DNA from: Pseudodesulfovibrio sediminis
GTDB taxonomy: Bacteria > Desulfobacterota > Desulfovibrionia > Desulfovibrionales > Desulfovibrionaceae
Assembly (NCBI RefSeq): GCF_020886695.1
Contig: NZ_AP024485.1
Coordinates: 3,700,151 to 3,764,150, forward strand
DNA length: 64,000 bases
Direction of reading: 5' to 3'
The notes under the pieces are model-generated. The model did not search any database. It was not told the origin of the DNA and worked only from the letters and a program-made list of their open reading frames with translations. Made by a program: the position numbers and the translations under genes. Positions 50,480 to 59,407 of this stretch are shown one piece after another (the first letter of the stretch is position 1; each line of letters starts with the position of its first letter).

Positions 50480-51592
50480 TTACTCTGCCAGACGTATTTC
50501 AACACGTCTGTTTTTGCGTTGTTCTTCGTCGGTCAGCCCCTTGTTCAGGGGGCGGGTTCTCCCGTATCCCATGGTTTTTACGTGGGCCGGGTTCACTGAC
50601 CATTTACTGACAAGGTACGCCTTGACCGCCTCGGCACGACGTTTGGACAAGGCCAGATTATATTCGTCATTGCCCTTGGTGTCCGTGTGGCCGCCGATGA
50701 CGATGGATTTGCCTTTGAGCTCATCGGAGTTCAGCGCCTGCCCCAGAGAATCCAGAAGCGGGTATGACTGTTCCTGGATGGTTGCCTTGTCAAAATCGAA
50801 CAGGACATCCAGATTCACACCACGCGCGTTTGTCCCCAGGGTTTGTTCAGGGGGGAGGTCCCGCTCCGAATTCATGGCCGCATTGCGCGGAGCGTTCATG
50901 GAGGATGTGGAGTCGCCAGCGAGTTCACTCTTGATTTCAGCTTCGGTCTCAACTGTTTTGAAATGGGCAAACGGTGACGGCAGCCATGCGGCGACGGGTA
51001 TGGTCATATCCTTGGCAATCGCGCGAATGATCTTGTTGAATCCGCTCTCGCTGAGGCGGTATTCATGTCTGAAATAGATGTAGTCATCGGGCATCTTGTC
51101 TTCAATCCTGCCGGATTGCATCATGGTCCAGATGAGCTGCCCGCTGCCGGTAGAGTAAATGTCGAGCTGGATGGTGATGGCTGTGTCATCGAGGGTGTGC
51201 CCTGCATAGAAGTAGGGCACCTTGCCCAGAATCAACACGTCGGCCCCGCGTCTGCGAGCGGTGTCCATGGCTGTCTCAAGCCCCTGATAGCGGTCGTTGG
51301 TCCCGAATTCCATGGTCGGGAAAAGGCGCTCTTCGGTCCAGACATTGAAAAATATCTGCCCGAACGAGTTGGACAGAGCCGCGTGATCCGGAGTGCGCTG
51401 CTGAATGACAAAGGGGTGAAAGTAGGCTGTCAGCGGGGTGTACTGTTTGCCTTTGGGGTGAACGGAAACCTGCAGTGGCGATTTCCTGACAGGAGAGTTG
51501 GAGTACACGACAGTCTGATCCGTGAGTGACGGATCAACGTATGCACACGCAGGCAGTATGAGTAACAGAGCGAAAATTAATGCTTTTTTCAT
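50480..51592 (-). CDS. OmpA-family outer-membrane lipoprotein
   Basis: A 370-residue protein. A lipoprotein signal ends LILPAC with C16 lipidated. Residues about 20-235 form a domain I do not recognise (it includes RRRGADVLILGKVPYFYAG), and the last 115 are an OmpA/Pal peptidoglycan-binding domain (LFDFDKATIQ, IGGHTDTKGNDEYNLALSKR, RKNRRVEI). It would tether the outer membrane to the wall. I chose ATG 51592 over a GTG 9 bases upstream because GGTGA is properly spaced for it. Confidence 0.83.
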   Translation of the reverse strand: MKKALIFALLLILPACAYVDPSLTDQTVVYSNSPVRKSPLQVSVHPKGKQYTPLTAYFHPFVIQQRTPDHAALSNSFGQIFFNVWTEERLFPTMEFGTNDRYQGLETAMDTARRRGADVLILGKVPYFYAGHTLDDTAITIQLDIYSTGSGQLIWTMMQSGRIEDKMPDDYIYFRHEYRLSESGFNKIIRAIAKDMTIPVAAWLPSPFAHFKTVETEAEIKSELAGDSTSSMNAPRNAAMNSERDLPPEQTLGTNARGVNLDVLFDFDKATIQEQSYPLLDSLGQALNSDELKGKSIVIGGHTDTKGNDEYNLALSKRRAEAVKAYLVSKWSVNPAHVKTMGYGRTRPLNKGLTDEEQRKNRRVEIRLAE

Positions 51593-51696
51593 GACAGTCA
51601 CCGGCTAAGTGTTACAACCGATCCGATGGTCGCGCCAAGTCCGTGACGCGGTCGGATTGTACTGAGCAGTTAAAAGCAATATGTATGCCGGAAAAC

Positions 51697-52032
51697 CTAC
51701 TGTATTGTCTGGGTCGGCGCAGGGGCTGATTCTATGGATTCCAGGAGTTGTTCGCGGGACTCCTTGAGGCCCTGGCGCAGGAGCAGTCGTTTACCCGTGG
51801 TGAGTCGTTTGAATTCTGGACGGTCAACCAGTTTTGACAGGCGGTCCATCTCTACCAATACATTACGGATGAGCTTCTGAATGTCCCGTTCGCGCGGGTT
51901 CAACTGTGCGGCGAGGACGGCCAGGTCACGTATCTCCCCGGCCATCTTCTTGAAGGTGTAAGGATCGACTTGCTTCGCAAGCTTTCTTTGTGCCTTGAAC
52001 GCCTCAATCTTTTCCTTAAGCCATCCGAACAT
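51697..52032 (-). CDS. Small helical protein of unknown function
   Basis: A 111-residue, charged and helical protein (FGWLKEKIEAFKAQRKLAKQ; ERDIQKLIRNVLVEMDRLSK) without signal or membrane segments. The family is not recognised. It lies 9 bases downstream of the zinc-ribbon/Yip1 gene on the same strand and is likely co-transcribed with it. Confidence 0.65.
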   Translation of the reverse strand: MFGWLKEKIEAFKAQRKLAKQVDPYTFKKMAGEIRDLAVLAAQLNPRERDIQKLIRNVLVEMDRLSKLVDRPEFKRLTTGKRLLLRQGLKESREQLLESIESAPAPTQTIQ

Positions 52033-52041
52033 AGAGTGCTC

Positions 52042-53253
52042 CTACATGGTCGCCAACTGGGATTGCATCATCAGGATGGAAACAATGGCAAGGAGCAGGA
52101 ATGGGACGATCATGACCGGGATGACCTTGGTATACGAGATCTTGTGAATATGCTTCATGCCGATGGCTGTGAGGACAAGACTCCAGATGCCGCTCAGTAA
52201 TGCGACGCCCATGTATACCGTTGAGTTGAGCATGGGGATAATGGCGAGTATCGCCGGTGTATAAGCATAGGAAAAGGCCCGGAAAGTGCCTTCGAACCCC
52301 TTGTTGTTGCTGCGGATAAGGGTCAGGAGCAGAGAGTAGAGACCTGCCATGGCATAGGTCAGAACGGCGACTGCGGCCGGAGTAAGCAGTAGCTCGAAAA
52401 TGCCGGATGTCAGGTCATAGGGGACCGGGACAAAGCCTTCAGAGGAAGGCATAAGGCTTATGGACAACCCGGCGCTGCCGTAGCCGAATTGAACTACGGC
52501 CTGGACCATGCCCACCAGTATGGCGTAGGTTAGCGGTTTGGCAACGCCGCCGCCAACGGGCATGACCGAGAAGAACACACGGGGTGAAAACAGGACCAGT
52601 TTGATGGTCATGAACAGGCCATGGAAGAAACCATAGCGGTCCAATTGTTCAAAGGGGGGTGGTACCTGCATTTGCGACAGGCCCATGTCATCTTCATCCG
52701 TACCGTCGTCATCAAACTGTGCCGGGTCCGGGAAATCCTCGTTGAATTCTCCTGTCCAGCCTTCCACGGGCTGTTGGTCGTCCGCTTGTTGAGACTCATA
52801 AGATTCGTAAACAGCAGGCTTTTCCTGAGCAGGAGGTGTGTACGCCGGTCGTTCCGGCTCGGAAGGGTGTGAGACCGAAGCTTCCGATGCTGGCGGATTG
52901 TCTACTGTGCTGCGTTCCTCGGGAGGACGCATGCGGTCCAGTCGTTCCCACAGTCCTTCATCGGTTTGCTTTTCTTCGCTCAGCGTATTGATGAGCGGGA
53001 GTTGTGCCTGTGCCTGACTGTCGGTCTCTTCTTTGGACGCCGTGGCAGGTGCGGGAGCGGTGTCGGGTTCTGGTGCAGCGACGGACTCGGGGGTAGGCTC
53101 CACAGGGTCTTCAATGACGAACTCTTCTTCCGGCAGTTCGCGAAATTTGAATTTCGTCTGGCATTTCGGACAGGTGGCTACCATTGACCGAGCGGGTATC
53201 TTGGTTTCGTCCACTTCACGGGCGAATTTACATTCAGGACATATTATCTGCAT
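52042..53253 (-). CDS. Zinc-ribbon and Yip1-domain membrane protein
   Basis: A 403-residue protein with three parts. A MJ0042-type zinc ribbon (C5, C8, C28, C31) is at the N-terminus; an acidic, Pro-rich low-complexity linker spans about 40-200; a Yip1-like membrane domain with about five to six helices starts near 205 (FHGLFMTIKLVLFSPRVFFS). The ribbon type is common in delta-proteobacterial membrane proteins of unknown role. The long linker is characteristic of tethered cytoplasmic domains. Confidence 0.75.
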   Translation of the reverse strand: MQIICPECKFAREVDETKIPARSMVATCPKCQTKFKFRELPEEEFVIEDPVEPTPESVAAPEPDTAPAPATASKEETDSQAQAQLPLINTLSEEKQTDEGLWERLDRMRPPEERSTVDNPPASEASVSHPSEPERPAYTPPAQEKPAVYESYESQQADDQQPVEGWTGEFNEDFPDPAQFDDDGTDEDDMGLSQMQVPPPFEQLDRYGFFHGLFMTIKLVLFSPRVFFSVMPVGGGVAKPLTYAILVGMVQAVVQFGYGSAGLSISLMPSSEGFVPVPYDLTSGIFELLLTPAAVAVLTYAMAGLYSLLLTLIRSNNKGFEGTFRAFSYAYTPAILAIIPMLNSTVYMGVALLSGIWSLVLTAIGMKHIHKISYTKVIPVMIVPFLLLAIVSILMMQSQLATM

Positions 53254-53343
53254 TGTCGATCCTTGAAAGGCATGATTATTGTTAGCAAGTGGTCGTAGCT
53301 ATTTTGTACGCAACAATCAAGTTGTCTGCAAACATGTGTACAG

Positions 53344-54543
53344 TTATGCGGGATTATTTTCCAGCAGAAGCATCTGCAGGGACCCCATGATGAAAGAGGC
53401 TTCGGCCAGCAGTTGGCGGGAGATAGAAGGGTAATCCTCATTCAACACATGGTGCACCCCTTCTCCTGCTTCATCAAATCGCTTGAGCTTGGCTGCCAGT
53501 TTTTCCGGCGTCTTGCGCAGTCGGCTGTAATGCAGGATCGGGGCATCCAGAAGCAGGGCGGTGCGGCCTTCGATACCGGCCAGCCGTTCGTGGACAGGGC
53601 GTTCATAGCGCACGGTCTCCCGATTGCGGAAGAGACGGAGCTGTAGGTCTGGCCACAATCCATAGCCCACCTTGCACCCGGATTCGTCGGGGTAGAACGT
53701 CATGCGCGGAAAATAGCACGCCTCCAGTCTTTTTACGAGCATGCAGGCCGTGAACAGGCCCCACACGTCCTCGCTGAACATTTCGTCTCCATCCAGAGAG
53801 AGGACCCAGTCGCCGGAACAGGCGTCAAGCATCCGGTTGCGTTGGGAGGCGAAGTCATCGAGAGGGTGGGCCATGTTGGTGATGGGGGCGGCGCAGGAAA
53901 ATTCTTTGTCCGGTATTTCTTCACTGTCCCAGACCACGACGATCTCTTTTATCCAGTCCGGGAATTGGCTGAAAAATGTATCCAGCTCCGGCTCGTTCGG
54001 GTTCAGGATTACCCCGACAGACAGATCCGGAGCCTGGACGCCGACATGGCTCAGGTAGGAGCTGTTGATGGCCTGATGCGGTTTTGCGCTCATGAAGAGC
54101 CGTTGGAGCGACTGGAAATGCTTGCGGTCTTCGTCGGTCAGGGAGGGATTGAGGACAAGCGTGGCATTGTCCGGAGTGACCCCGTCCAGGGCAAGCAGAT
54201 AGAGCTGTGCCCACAAAGAGATATCCCCGATGACAGAGGTGTTGCCGTCGCTCTCTGCCCATGCCGGATTGTCCTGCAAAAAGCCACGTATGGCATCCAG
54301 GTTGGTTTCACAGATGATGATGGTGGACGCTGGCAACGCCTCGGCCAGCGCCAGGGCATGCTCACCGTTGCCCAGCCCGAAGAGGACGACTTTCTCAGAG
54401 CAGCTTTTAGCCACAATCTTGAGCGTGCGGTCCACAAAGGCGAGGATGTCGTCTGATGCTGAAGGGGCGGGCTTTGGCGCGTCGTTGTCTTTGAAAGCAA
54501 AGGCAAGGACAGCGTTGGTATATTCGGTGGTCAGGGTACTCAT
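53344..54543 (-). CDS. Two-domain protein with C-terminal family 2 glycosyltransferase
   Basis: A 399-residue protein. The N-terminal 170 residues contain a Rossmann-like glycine loop (KVVLFGLGNGEHALALAEAL) with no identified enzyme; the rest is a GT2-like domain with EIVVVWDSEE, SQRNRMLDACSGDWVLSLDG and the DxD-like DGDE. It overlaps the upstream GT4 gene by the ATGA tetranucleotide, so the two are coupled. Close to fliS and fliD, it may glycosylate flagellin or other surface glycans; that is inference. Confidence 0.75.
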   Translation of the reverse strand: MSTLTTEYTNAVLAFAFKDNDAPKPAPSASDDILAFVDRTLKIVAKSCSEKVVLFGLGNGEHALALAEALPASTIIICETNLDAIRGFLQDNPAWAESDGNTSVIGDISLWAQLYLLALDGVTPDNATLVLNPSLTDEDRKHFQSLQRLFMSAKPHQAINSSYLSHVGVQAPDLSVGVILNPNEPELDTFFSQFPDWIKEIVVVWDSEEIPDKEFSCAAPITNMAHPLDDFASQRNRMLDACSGDWVLSLDGDEMFSEDVWGLFTACMLVKRLEACYFPRMTFYPDESGCKVGYGLWPDLQLRLFRNRETVRYERPVHERLAGIEGRTALLLDAPILHYSRLRKTPEKLAAKLKRFDEAGEGVHHVLNEDYPSISRQLLAEASFIMGSLQMLLLENNPA

Positions 54544-55637
54544 TGCATGATTCCTTTATGGTGGAGAAGGTCTTCGTATACCGCCTCAAGTCGGCGGGTA
54601 ATGGTTTGCGCCCGGTAGAGTCGGCTGGCTTTTTCCTGTCCGGCCACACCCATTCGGCGGGCTTCTTCGGGGTGGGAAAAAATATATTTCAGCGCGTTGG
54701 CGTATTCTTCAGCGGTTCGTGCGATCAATCCAGTGACCGCATGTTCGACCAGTTCGAGTTGGGCGTTATCCTTGAGGCCTTCAGAGGGATGGGTGATCAC
54801 CGGCAGCCCGCAGGCCATGGCCTCGGCAATGACCAGTCCGAAGGATTCACCGGTGTCGTTTGCGTGGGCCAATACCGAAACTCCATTCAGAAATTCAGCG
54901 ATCTCGCCGTCAGTCTGCACGGGATCGTGAAAGCACACGTTTTTGGAAAGGTCGTTTTCATGAACATACTCCATGGCCTCGGGAATACCGCCGATGATGT
55001 GATATCTGAAGTTCGGGATATCACGGACAAGTTGGGGCAGGAAATTCAGGGCAAGGGGTGACCATTTCCCTGGATCGGCCCGGGATATGCGTCCGGCGAT
55101 GGGCAATGAAAAATCGCGCTCGGGGAGTGCGTGGTCTTTGAAAAAATCCGTATCCACAGGATTGTAGAGGAAGCCGTACCGATCAGGGTTCGCAGTGGCG
55201 CCGGTGGTGGTGGCGAAGCGTTCCAGACAGAAGCGGGACACGAACAGCGTACGGTCAATGACAGAGGCTGACGGACTGGGGTCATGGCGGCCGAAGACAT
55301 TGGTCTCGACAACCACGGGGATGCGGGCGCGCTTTATGGTCGTGAGCATTTTTGGTTCGGCCCATCCTGCACGGTGAATATGGACTATCCGGGGCCTGAA
55401 ACGGTCGAGGACATCAAGCAGGTCCATGCCGATATAGGTCTCAATGCCGAGGGCGCGGATTTGCGCACCGCGTTCACCGTCTTGCGGACTGTATACTGCT
55501 GGCGAGAACCGTTTTTGATCAAGGTTGGCAACGAGCAGTTGCATTACCTTTTCAGTGCCGCCAAGGCCTAGCGAATTGGCTATGTGGAGAACTCGGACAG
55601 GGGATTCAACCATGGATGAAGGGTGACATATGCTCAT
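54540..55637 (-). CDS. Family 4 glycosyltransferase
   Basis: About 365 residues. A GT-B fold enzyme with RVLHIANSLGLGGTEKVMQL near the N-terminus and the C-terminal ESFGLVIAEAMACGLPVITH, the UDP-sugar-binding EX7E region. The start is uncertain: ATGs at 55661, 55637 and 55613 all lie after the fliS terminator, and none has a good ribosome site. It is the first of a two-gene unit ending in the GT2-type gene. Confidence 0.8.
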   Translation of the reverse strand: MSICHPSSMVESPVRVLHIANSLGLGGTEKVMQLLVANLDQKRFSPAVYSPQDGERGAQIRALGIETYIGMDLLDVLDRFRPRIVHIHRAGWAEPKMLTTIKRARIPVVVETNVFGRHDPSPSASVIDRTLFVSRFCLERFATTTGATANPDRYGFLYNPVDTDFFKDHALPERDFSLPIAGRISRADPGKWSPLALNFLPQLVRDIPNFRYHIIGGIPEAMEYVHENDLSKNVCFHDPVQTDGEIAEFLNGVSVLAHANDTGESFGLVIAEAMACGLPVITHPSEGLKDNAQLELVEHAVTGLIARTAEEYANALKYIFSHPEEARRMGVAGQEKASRLYRAQTITRRLEAVYEDLLHHKGIMQ

Positions 55638-55669
55638 CCCGTTGTAAACCTGTGCGGTCATTCTGAAAG

Positions 55670-55703
55670 AAGAAAACCGGCCCCGTATGGGGCCGGTTTT
55701 CTT
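55670..55703 (-). terminator. Intrinsic terminator after fliS
   Basis: AAGAAAACCGGCCCC and GGGGCCGGTTTTCTT form a 15-bp perfect stem around a 4-base loop, starting inside the fliS stop codon. It ends the fliD-fliS transcript and precedes the glycosyltransferase pair. Confidence 0.88.
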
Positions 55704-56340
55704 ACCTGTTGGCGTTGGTATATGCGTTGGCTGCGCGGAGTTTGGCTGCGTTGGCGCCTGTGCGGATTTTAAGCGGCGGCTGTGGTGCCGGAGTGGCTGG
55801 TTGACTGGGTTGCGCGGATTCAGCACCCTTTGGCGTGGCCGTTTTGGGTGGGGCGCTTGGTTCCGGCGTGGTCTCCTGCATTGTCGGGGCAGGCGGCGTT
55901 ATCGGCGGAGCAACCGGGCGAGGTGGAATCGGTGCCGTTTGCTTCACGGTTTGCGTCGGCGCTTTCTTCCCGTCATGGATGGGAACGATCTGGGCATAGG
56001 CCGAACGAAGCCCGTCCAGAATCTGGATGACTTCATCGATCATCTTGTTGTCCAGACGGATGTTGGCCTTGATCAGCTGGTTGTTGCAAAACATGTAGAG
56101 CTGCCCCAGTTTGGGCGTGATCTCTCCGCCTTTGTCTTTGTTCAGGCATTCAGCCAGCTCATGGACGATGGCCATGGCCTTGGAAATATAGATACCCTTT
56201 TTGGCGAAGTCTTTGTTGTCAATTTCGATTTTTGCCCGTTTGAGAAACTTGATCGCTGCTTCGTAAAGCATGATCAGGAGTTCACCCTGGGTAGTGGTCT
56301 CGACCTGGGTCGCCAAATACGCCCTTGCTGGGTTGGCCAT
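55702..56340 (-). CDS. fliS: Flagellar export chaperone FliS with Pro-rich C-terminal extension
   Basis: A 212-residue protein. The first 125 residues are FliS (MANPARAYLATQVETTTQGE, LLIMLYEAAIKFLKRAKIEI), the cytosolic chaperone that keeps flagellin unpolymerised before export. The remaining ~85 residues are a Pro/Ala/Thr-rich tail (PIPPRPVAPPITPPAPTMQE) ending in a basic segment; typical FliS is only about 125-150 residues. It lies 23 bases after fliD with a GAGGAGG ribosome site. Confidence 0.9.
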   Translation of the reverse strand: MANPARAYLATQVETTTQGELLIMLYEAAIKFLKRAKIEIDNKDFAKKGIYISKAMAIVHELAECLNKDKGGEITPKLGQLYMFCNNQLIKANIRLDNKMIDEVIQILDGLRSAYAQIVPIHDGKKAPTQTVKQTAPIPPRPVAPPITPPAPTMQETTPEPSAPPKTATPKGAESAQPSQPATPAPQPPLKIRTGANAAKLRAANAYTNANR

Positions 56341-56363
56341 TAATATATCCTCCTCGTTCTATC

Positions 56364-58061
56364 CTACGAAGACAGTTGTGCTATTGAAGAATCCAGCTGT
56401 CCCTGTGTAAGCTGGTATTGACCAAGCAGTGCGTCAAGACGTGCAAATTTGAGTCGCAAATTCTGTTCCATTTTTTCAATTCGCTTCTCTTCATACTTAA
56501 TCTTGGTGTCAATGGAATCCATGATGTCTCTGTAGTTGTCCTGCAGGACAGCCAGAGGGCCACCTTCGTGTGTGATTTCACTATACGGCTTGGTCAGCTC
56601 GCTGAGTTCATCAATCATCTCACCGGTTTTACCGGTCTTGATGCTAATTTCTCCGCTGTGTGTCCCGGCTGTTGTGTTGTCCAGACGGATTGCCATACCA
56701 GTAGCTTCACCGGTTAGGCCAGTGATTTCCCAGCCCGAAATAGATGCTTCTTCTCCATTGATGGTCGCACTTGTTATCTGTGTGCCATCGCTCACAATTT
56801 CCACCTCGTATAGACCGGCCTTCGTGGTCCCTTCAATGGAGGACTTGTAGGTAAAGTCTGGAGAAGCGCTTTCTCCAATGGCTTGGGCGGAAAAGAGTTC
56901 GGCGACTCCAGTAGGATCATCACTGATCGCCTCGGCAAGCTTTTCATAATCAATTGTCAAAAGGCCGTACGTGGGAGAACCGTCCTCGGCATCGGTTAGA
57001 ATGCCCAACTGTGATAAACTTGCGTATTTGTCGCCCAAGAGGGTGTCCTGGTCATATGGCTTAAAGCCAAGCCCGATTTCAGCTGTGATATTCTTCAGCT
57101 TCTGAGACACCATATCGACACCATAGTTGCCGGTCAGAACAGCGCCTTCGCCTTCATCATTGACTTTGGTCATGGCGATGACCTGTGCACGTACCATGTT
57201 GATCGCCTGAACTATGCTCGTGACATTGTCCTGCATGGACTGTTGGTCCGTGGTGATTGTCAGGCTGACAGTTTCACCGGGGCTGGCGTCCTTTAGGTTC
57301 AGCGTCAGTCCTTCGATCACATCGTCGACAGTGTTGGATGATCGTTCGATCCAGCCTGCATTGGAAGCTGGGAAGCCGTTTACCCGGACCTGAGAGTTCT
57401 GTGCATTCTGGGTCTCGGTAAAATCACCTGATCCGAAAATGATGGAACCGGCATTTGAGATGACCACTTGATTGTCTGCACCCTGATCCATGCCGTTGAT
57501 TTGCAAATGGTATACTGAGCCATCGAAAATTGTGCTGGCCCGGATGTGTTCTTTGGAATCCGGGTGATTGTTAATTATGTGGACGAAACCTTCAAGGGTC
57601 GTTCCGGCTGCAATATCATTCAGGGTATAGCTTGTGCCACCATAAGAAAAGGTGAACGAAGTGTCGGCAGAGGTGACGGATGAGGTCAGTGAGTTGGCCC
57701 CGGAAGTCGTGATGAGTACATCGTTGGTGGCCAGTTGTCCGATTTCAAGTGTGTGGCTCGCTTCCTGAGCCTTAGCATTACCTGTAGCCAGGACCAGATC
57801 CGTGTTGGAACTTGATACAGCCTTGGTCATGAATTCGTTGACGGAGTCGTAGTTCTGCAAGGTGGTCTTCAAGGTGAGCATCTGGGTGTTCAGTTCCTTG
57901 AAGTACTCATTCTTGAGTTCCCAGGAGGCTTTCCAGTTCTCCAGGCGCACTACACGGTTCTGCTCAACCTTGACGAGGCCGTCAATGAGTGAGTTGAAGT
58001 CGGTTCCGTTACCGAGGCCTGCGAAGTTGATCGCGCCAGATGTATACGTGCTATCAGACAT
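56364..58061 (-). CDS. fliD: Flagellar filament cap protein FliD
   Basis: A 565-residue secreted cap (HAP2). It starts with the FliD_N-type segment TSGAINFAGLGNGTDFNSLI and contains SHTLEIGQLATNDVLI; the C-terminal helix (QNLRLKFARLDALLGQYQLT) is the polymerisation domain. There is no cleavable signal, as expected for flagellar type III export. It is driven by a sigma-54-type promoter and co-transcribed with fliS. Confidence 0.93.
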   Translation of the reverse strand: MSDSTYTSGAINFAGLGNGTDFNSLIDGLVKVEQNRVVRLENWKASWELKNEYFKELNTQMLTLKTTLQNYDSVNEFMTKAVSSSNTDLVLATGNAKAQEASHTLEIGQLATNDVLITTSGANSLTSSVTSADTSFTFSYGGTSYTLNDIAAGTTLEGFVHIINNHPDSKEHIRASTIFDGSVYHLQINGMDQGADNQVVISNAGSIIFGSGDFTETQNAQNSQVRVNGFPASNAGWIERSSNTVDDVIEGLTLNLKDASPGETVSLTITTDQQSMQDNVTSIVQAINMVRAQVIAMTKVNDEGEGAVLTGNYGVDMVSQKLKNITAEIGLGFKPYDQDTLLGDKYASLSQLGILTDAEDGSPTYGLLTIDYEKLAEAISDDPTGVAELFSAQAIGESASPDFTYKSSIEGTTKAGLYEVEIVSDGTQITSATINGEEASISGWEITGLTGEATGMAIRLDNTTAGTHSGEISIKTGKTGEMIDELSELTKPYSEITHEGGPLAVLQDNYRDIMDSIDTKIKYEEKRIEKMEQNLRLKFARLDALLGQYQLTQGQLDSSIAQLSS

Positions 58062-58116
58062 GGCTTTTCCTACTTATCGGAATATTTTTCCCTATACATT
58101 AGGTCGCCATTGTACT

Positions 58117-58132
58117 TGCAATCCTGGTGCCA
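58117..58132 (-). promoter_or_regulatory. Sigma-54 promoter of fliD-fliS
   Basis: On the - strand, TGGCAC-CAGGA-TTGCA (58132 to 58117) is a full match to the -24/-12 consensus with correct 10-base GG-GC spacing, about 45 bases upstream of the fliD transcript's start codon. Sigma-54 control would need a flagellar enhancer-binding activator elsewhere. Confidence 0.85.
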
Positions 58133-58160
58133 CAGAGGAGCAAGTCATACCCTCCTGAAA

Positions 58161-58194
58161 ACAAAGGGCCGGACTCCATTGAGGAGTCCGGCCC
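58161..58194 (-). terminator. Intrinsic terminator after flagellin
   Basis: GGGCCGGACTCC (58166-58177) and GGAGTCCGGCCC (58183-58194) form a 12-bp stem; the - strand continues into TTTGTTTTC. It is about 32 bases downstream of the flagellin stop. Confidence 0.85.
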
Positions 58195-58226
58195 GAACTG
58201 TCGCTATAAAGCGATGCGATTCATGA

Positions 58227-59114
58227 CTAACCGATGAGGGACAGAGCCATTCTCGGCAGGGAGTTGGCCTGGGCCAGCATGGAAACTGCGGCCTGCGTCA
58301 TGATCTGGTTGCGGACGAACTCGGTCATCTCGGTGGCGACGTCAACGTCGGAGATACGAGATTCAGCGGCCTGAACGTTTTCAGCCTGGATTTCCAGAAC
58401 CGAAACGGTGTTTTCAAGCCTGTTCTGCAAGGAACCGAGGTTGGCGCGAATCTTATCCTTGGAAATGATCGCGGTGTTCAGAACATCCAGGGATGTCTGT
58501 GCCAACTGCTGGGTCGAGATCGAAGCACCTGCGCCGGTACCTGCGCCGAGGCCAACGCCGAGGGCAGAAGCGGTCGAGTTGTTGATCTGGACGTAGTAGT
58601 AGTCTTCCGCAGAGTCGTTACCGGTACCGAAGTGAACCTTCAGCTTACCTGTGGCCTTGAGGCCGGAACCATCATGTGTGGAGCCGGACAATGCGCCGTT
58701 GAGCAGGTAAATGCCGTTGAAGTCGGTCGAGTTGGCGATACGGGTGATTTCCGAAGCCATGGCCTGATACTCGGAGTCGATGATCAGACGCTGGTCAGAG
58801 TTATAGGTACCCGTGGAGGCCTGCATGGCCAGTTCCTTCATACGGATGAGCTTTTCATCGATAACGCCGAGTGCGCCGTCAGCCGTCTGAATGAGGGAGA
58901 TAGCGTCGTTTGCGTTACGGATGCCCTGATGCAGGGATGAAATGTCAGCGCGCATGAGCTCTCGGACGGCCAGACCAGCTGCGTCGTCAGAAGCTTGTGT
59001 GATGCGCAGACCCGAAGACAGACGACGGGTCGATGATTCCAGGGCGCCGAACGAAGTACTCAGGTTGCGAGATGCGTTCATTGCCATCAAGTTGTTGTTA
59101 ATAACCAGTGCCAT
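58227..59114 (-). CDS. fliC: Flagellin
   Basis: A 295-residue filament protein. The conserved N-terminal D0/D1 region (MALVINNNLMAMNASRNLST; SSGLRITQASDDAAGLAVRE) and C-terminal region (EMTEFVRNQIMTQAAVSMLA) bracket a short variable centre of about 70 residues. The ATG at 59114 follows a perfect AAGGAGG; open frame upstream of it covers only the leader. It has a sigma-28 promoter and its own terminator. Confidence 0.95.
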   Translation of the reverse strand: MALVINNNLMAMNASRNLSTSFGALESSTRRLSSGLRITQASDDAAGLAVRELMRADISSLHQGIRNANDAISLIQTADGALGVIDEKLIRMKELAMQASTGTYNSDQRLIIDSEYQAMASEITRIANSTDFNGIYLLNGALSGSTHDGSGLKATGKLKVHFGTGNDSAEDYYYVQINNSTASALGVGLGAGTGAGASISTQQLAQTSLDVLNTAIISKDKIRANLGSLQNRLENTVSVLEIQAENVQAAESRISDVDVATEMTEFVRNQIMTQAAVSMLAQANSLPRMALSLIG

Positions 59115-59209
59115 AATTTCCTCCTTGAAATTGTTGCGGCTTCCATGCCTAAAGTTTATGCGCCCAGCGTTTTGATTTTGCCGGGTAAACTTTTCGCTTG
59201 TTGATCTAC

Positions 59210-59236
59210 TCATCGTCAGACTGGCGAAAAACTTTA
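59210..59236 (-). promoter_or_regulatory. Sigma-28 (FliA) promoter of flagellin
   Basis: On the - strand, TAAAGTTT (59236-59229), 11 bases, then GACGATGA (59217-59210). The -35 is the exact FliA consensus and the -10 matches GCCGATAA at six of eight positions. The leader would be roughly 85 bases, ending in AAGGAGG. Confidence 0.85.
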
Positions 59237-59407
59237 GGGCCTATGAACGTTTTTTATTGTTTGCAAAACAAGGGGGATGGGGCGTGAAACAGCGTGCCGC
59301 ATTTCCATAAATGGCGCGGTTTTTCATGCTATCGAGCAAGCAGGGAGAAAGTGATGGGACGAGCTTTTGAAAAAAGAAATAAAATCAGGGCGTAGGAGAG
59401 GCGATGT

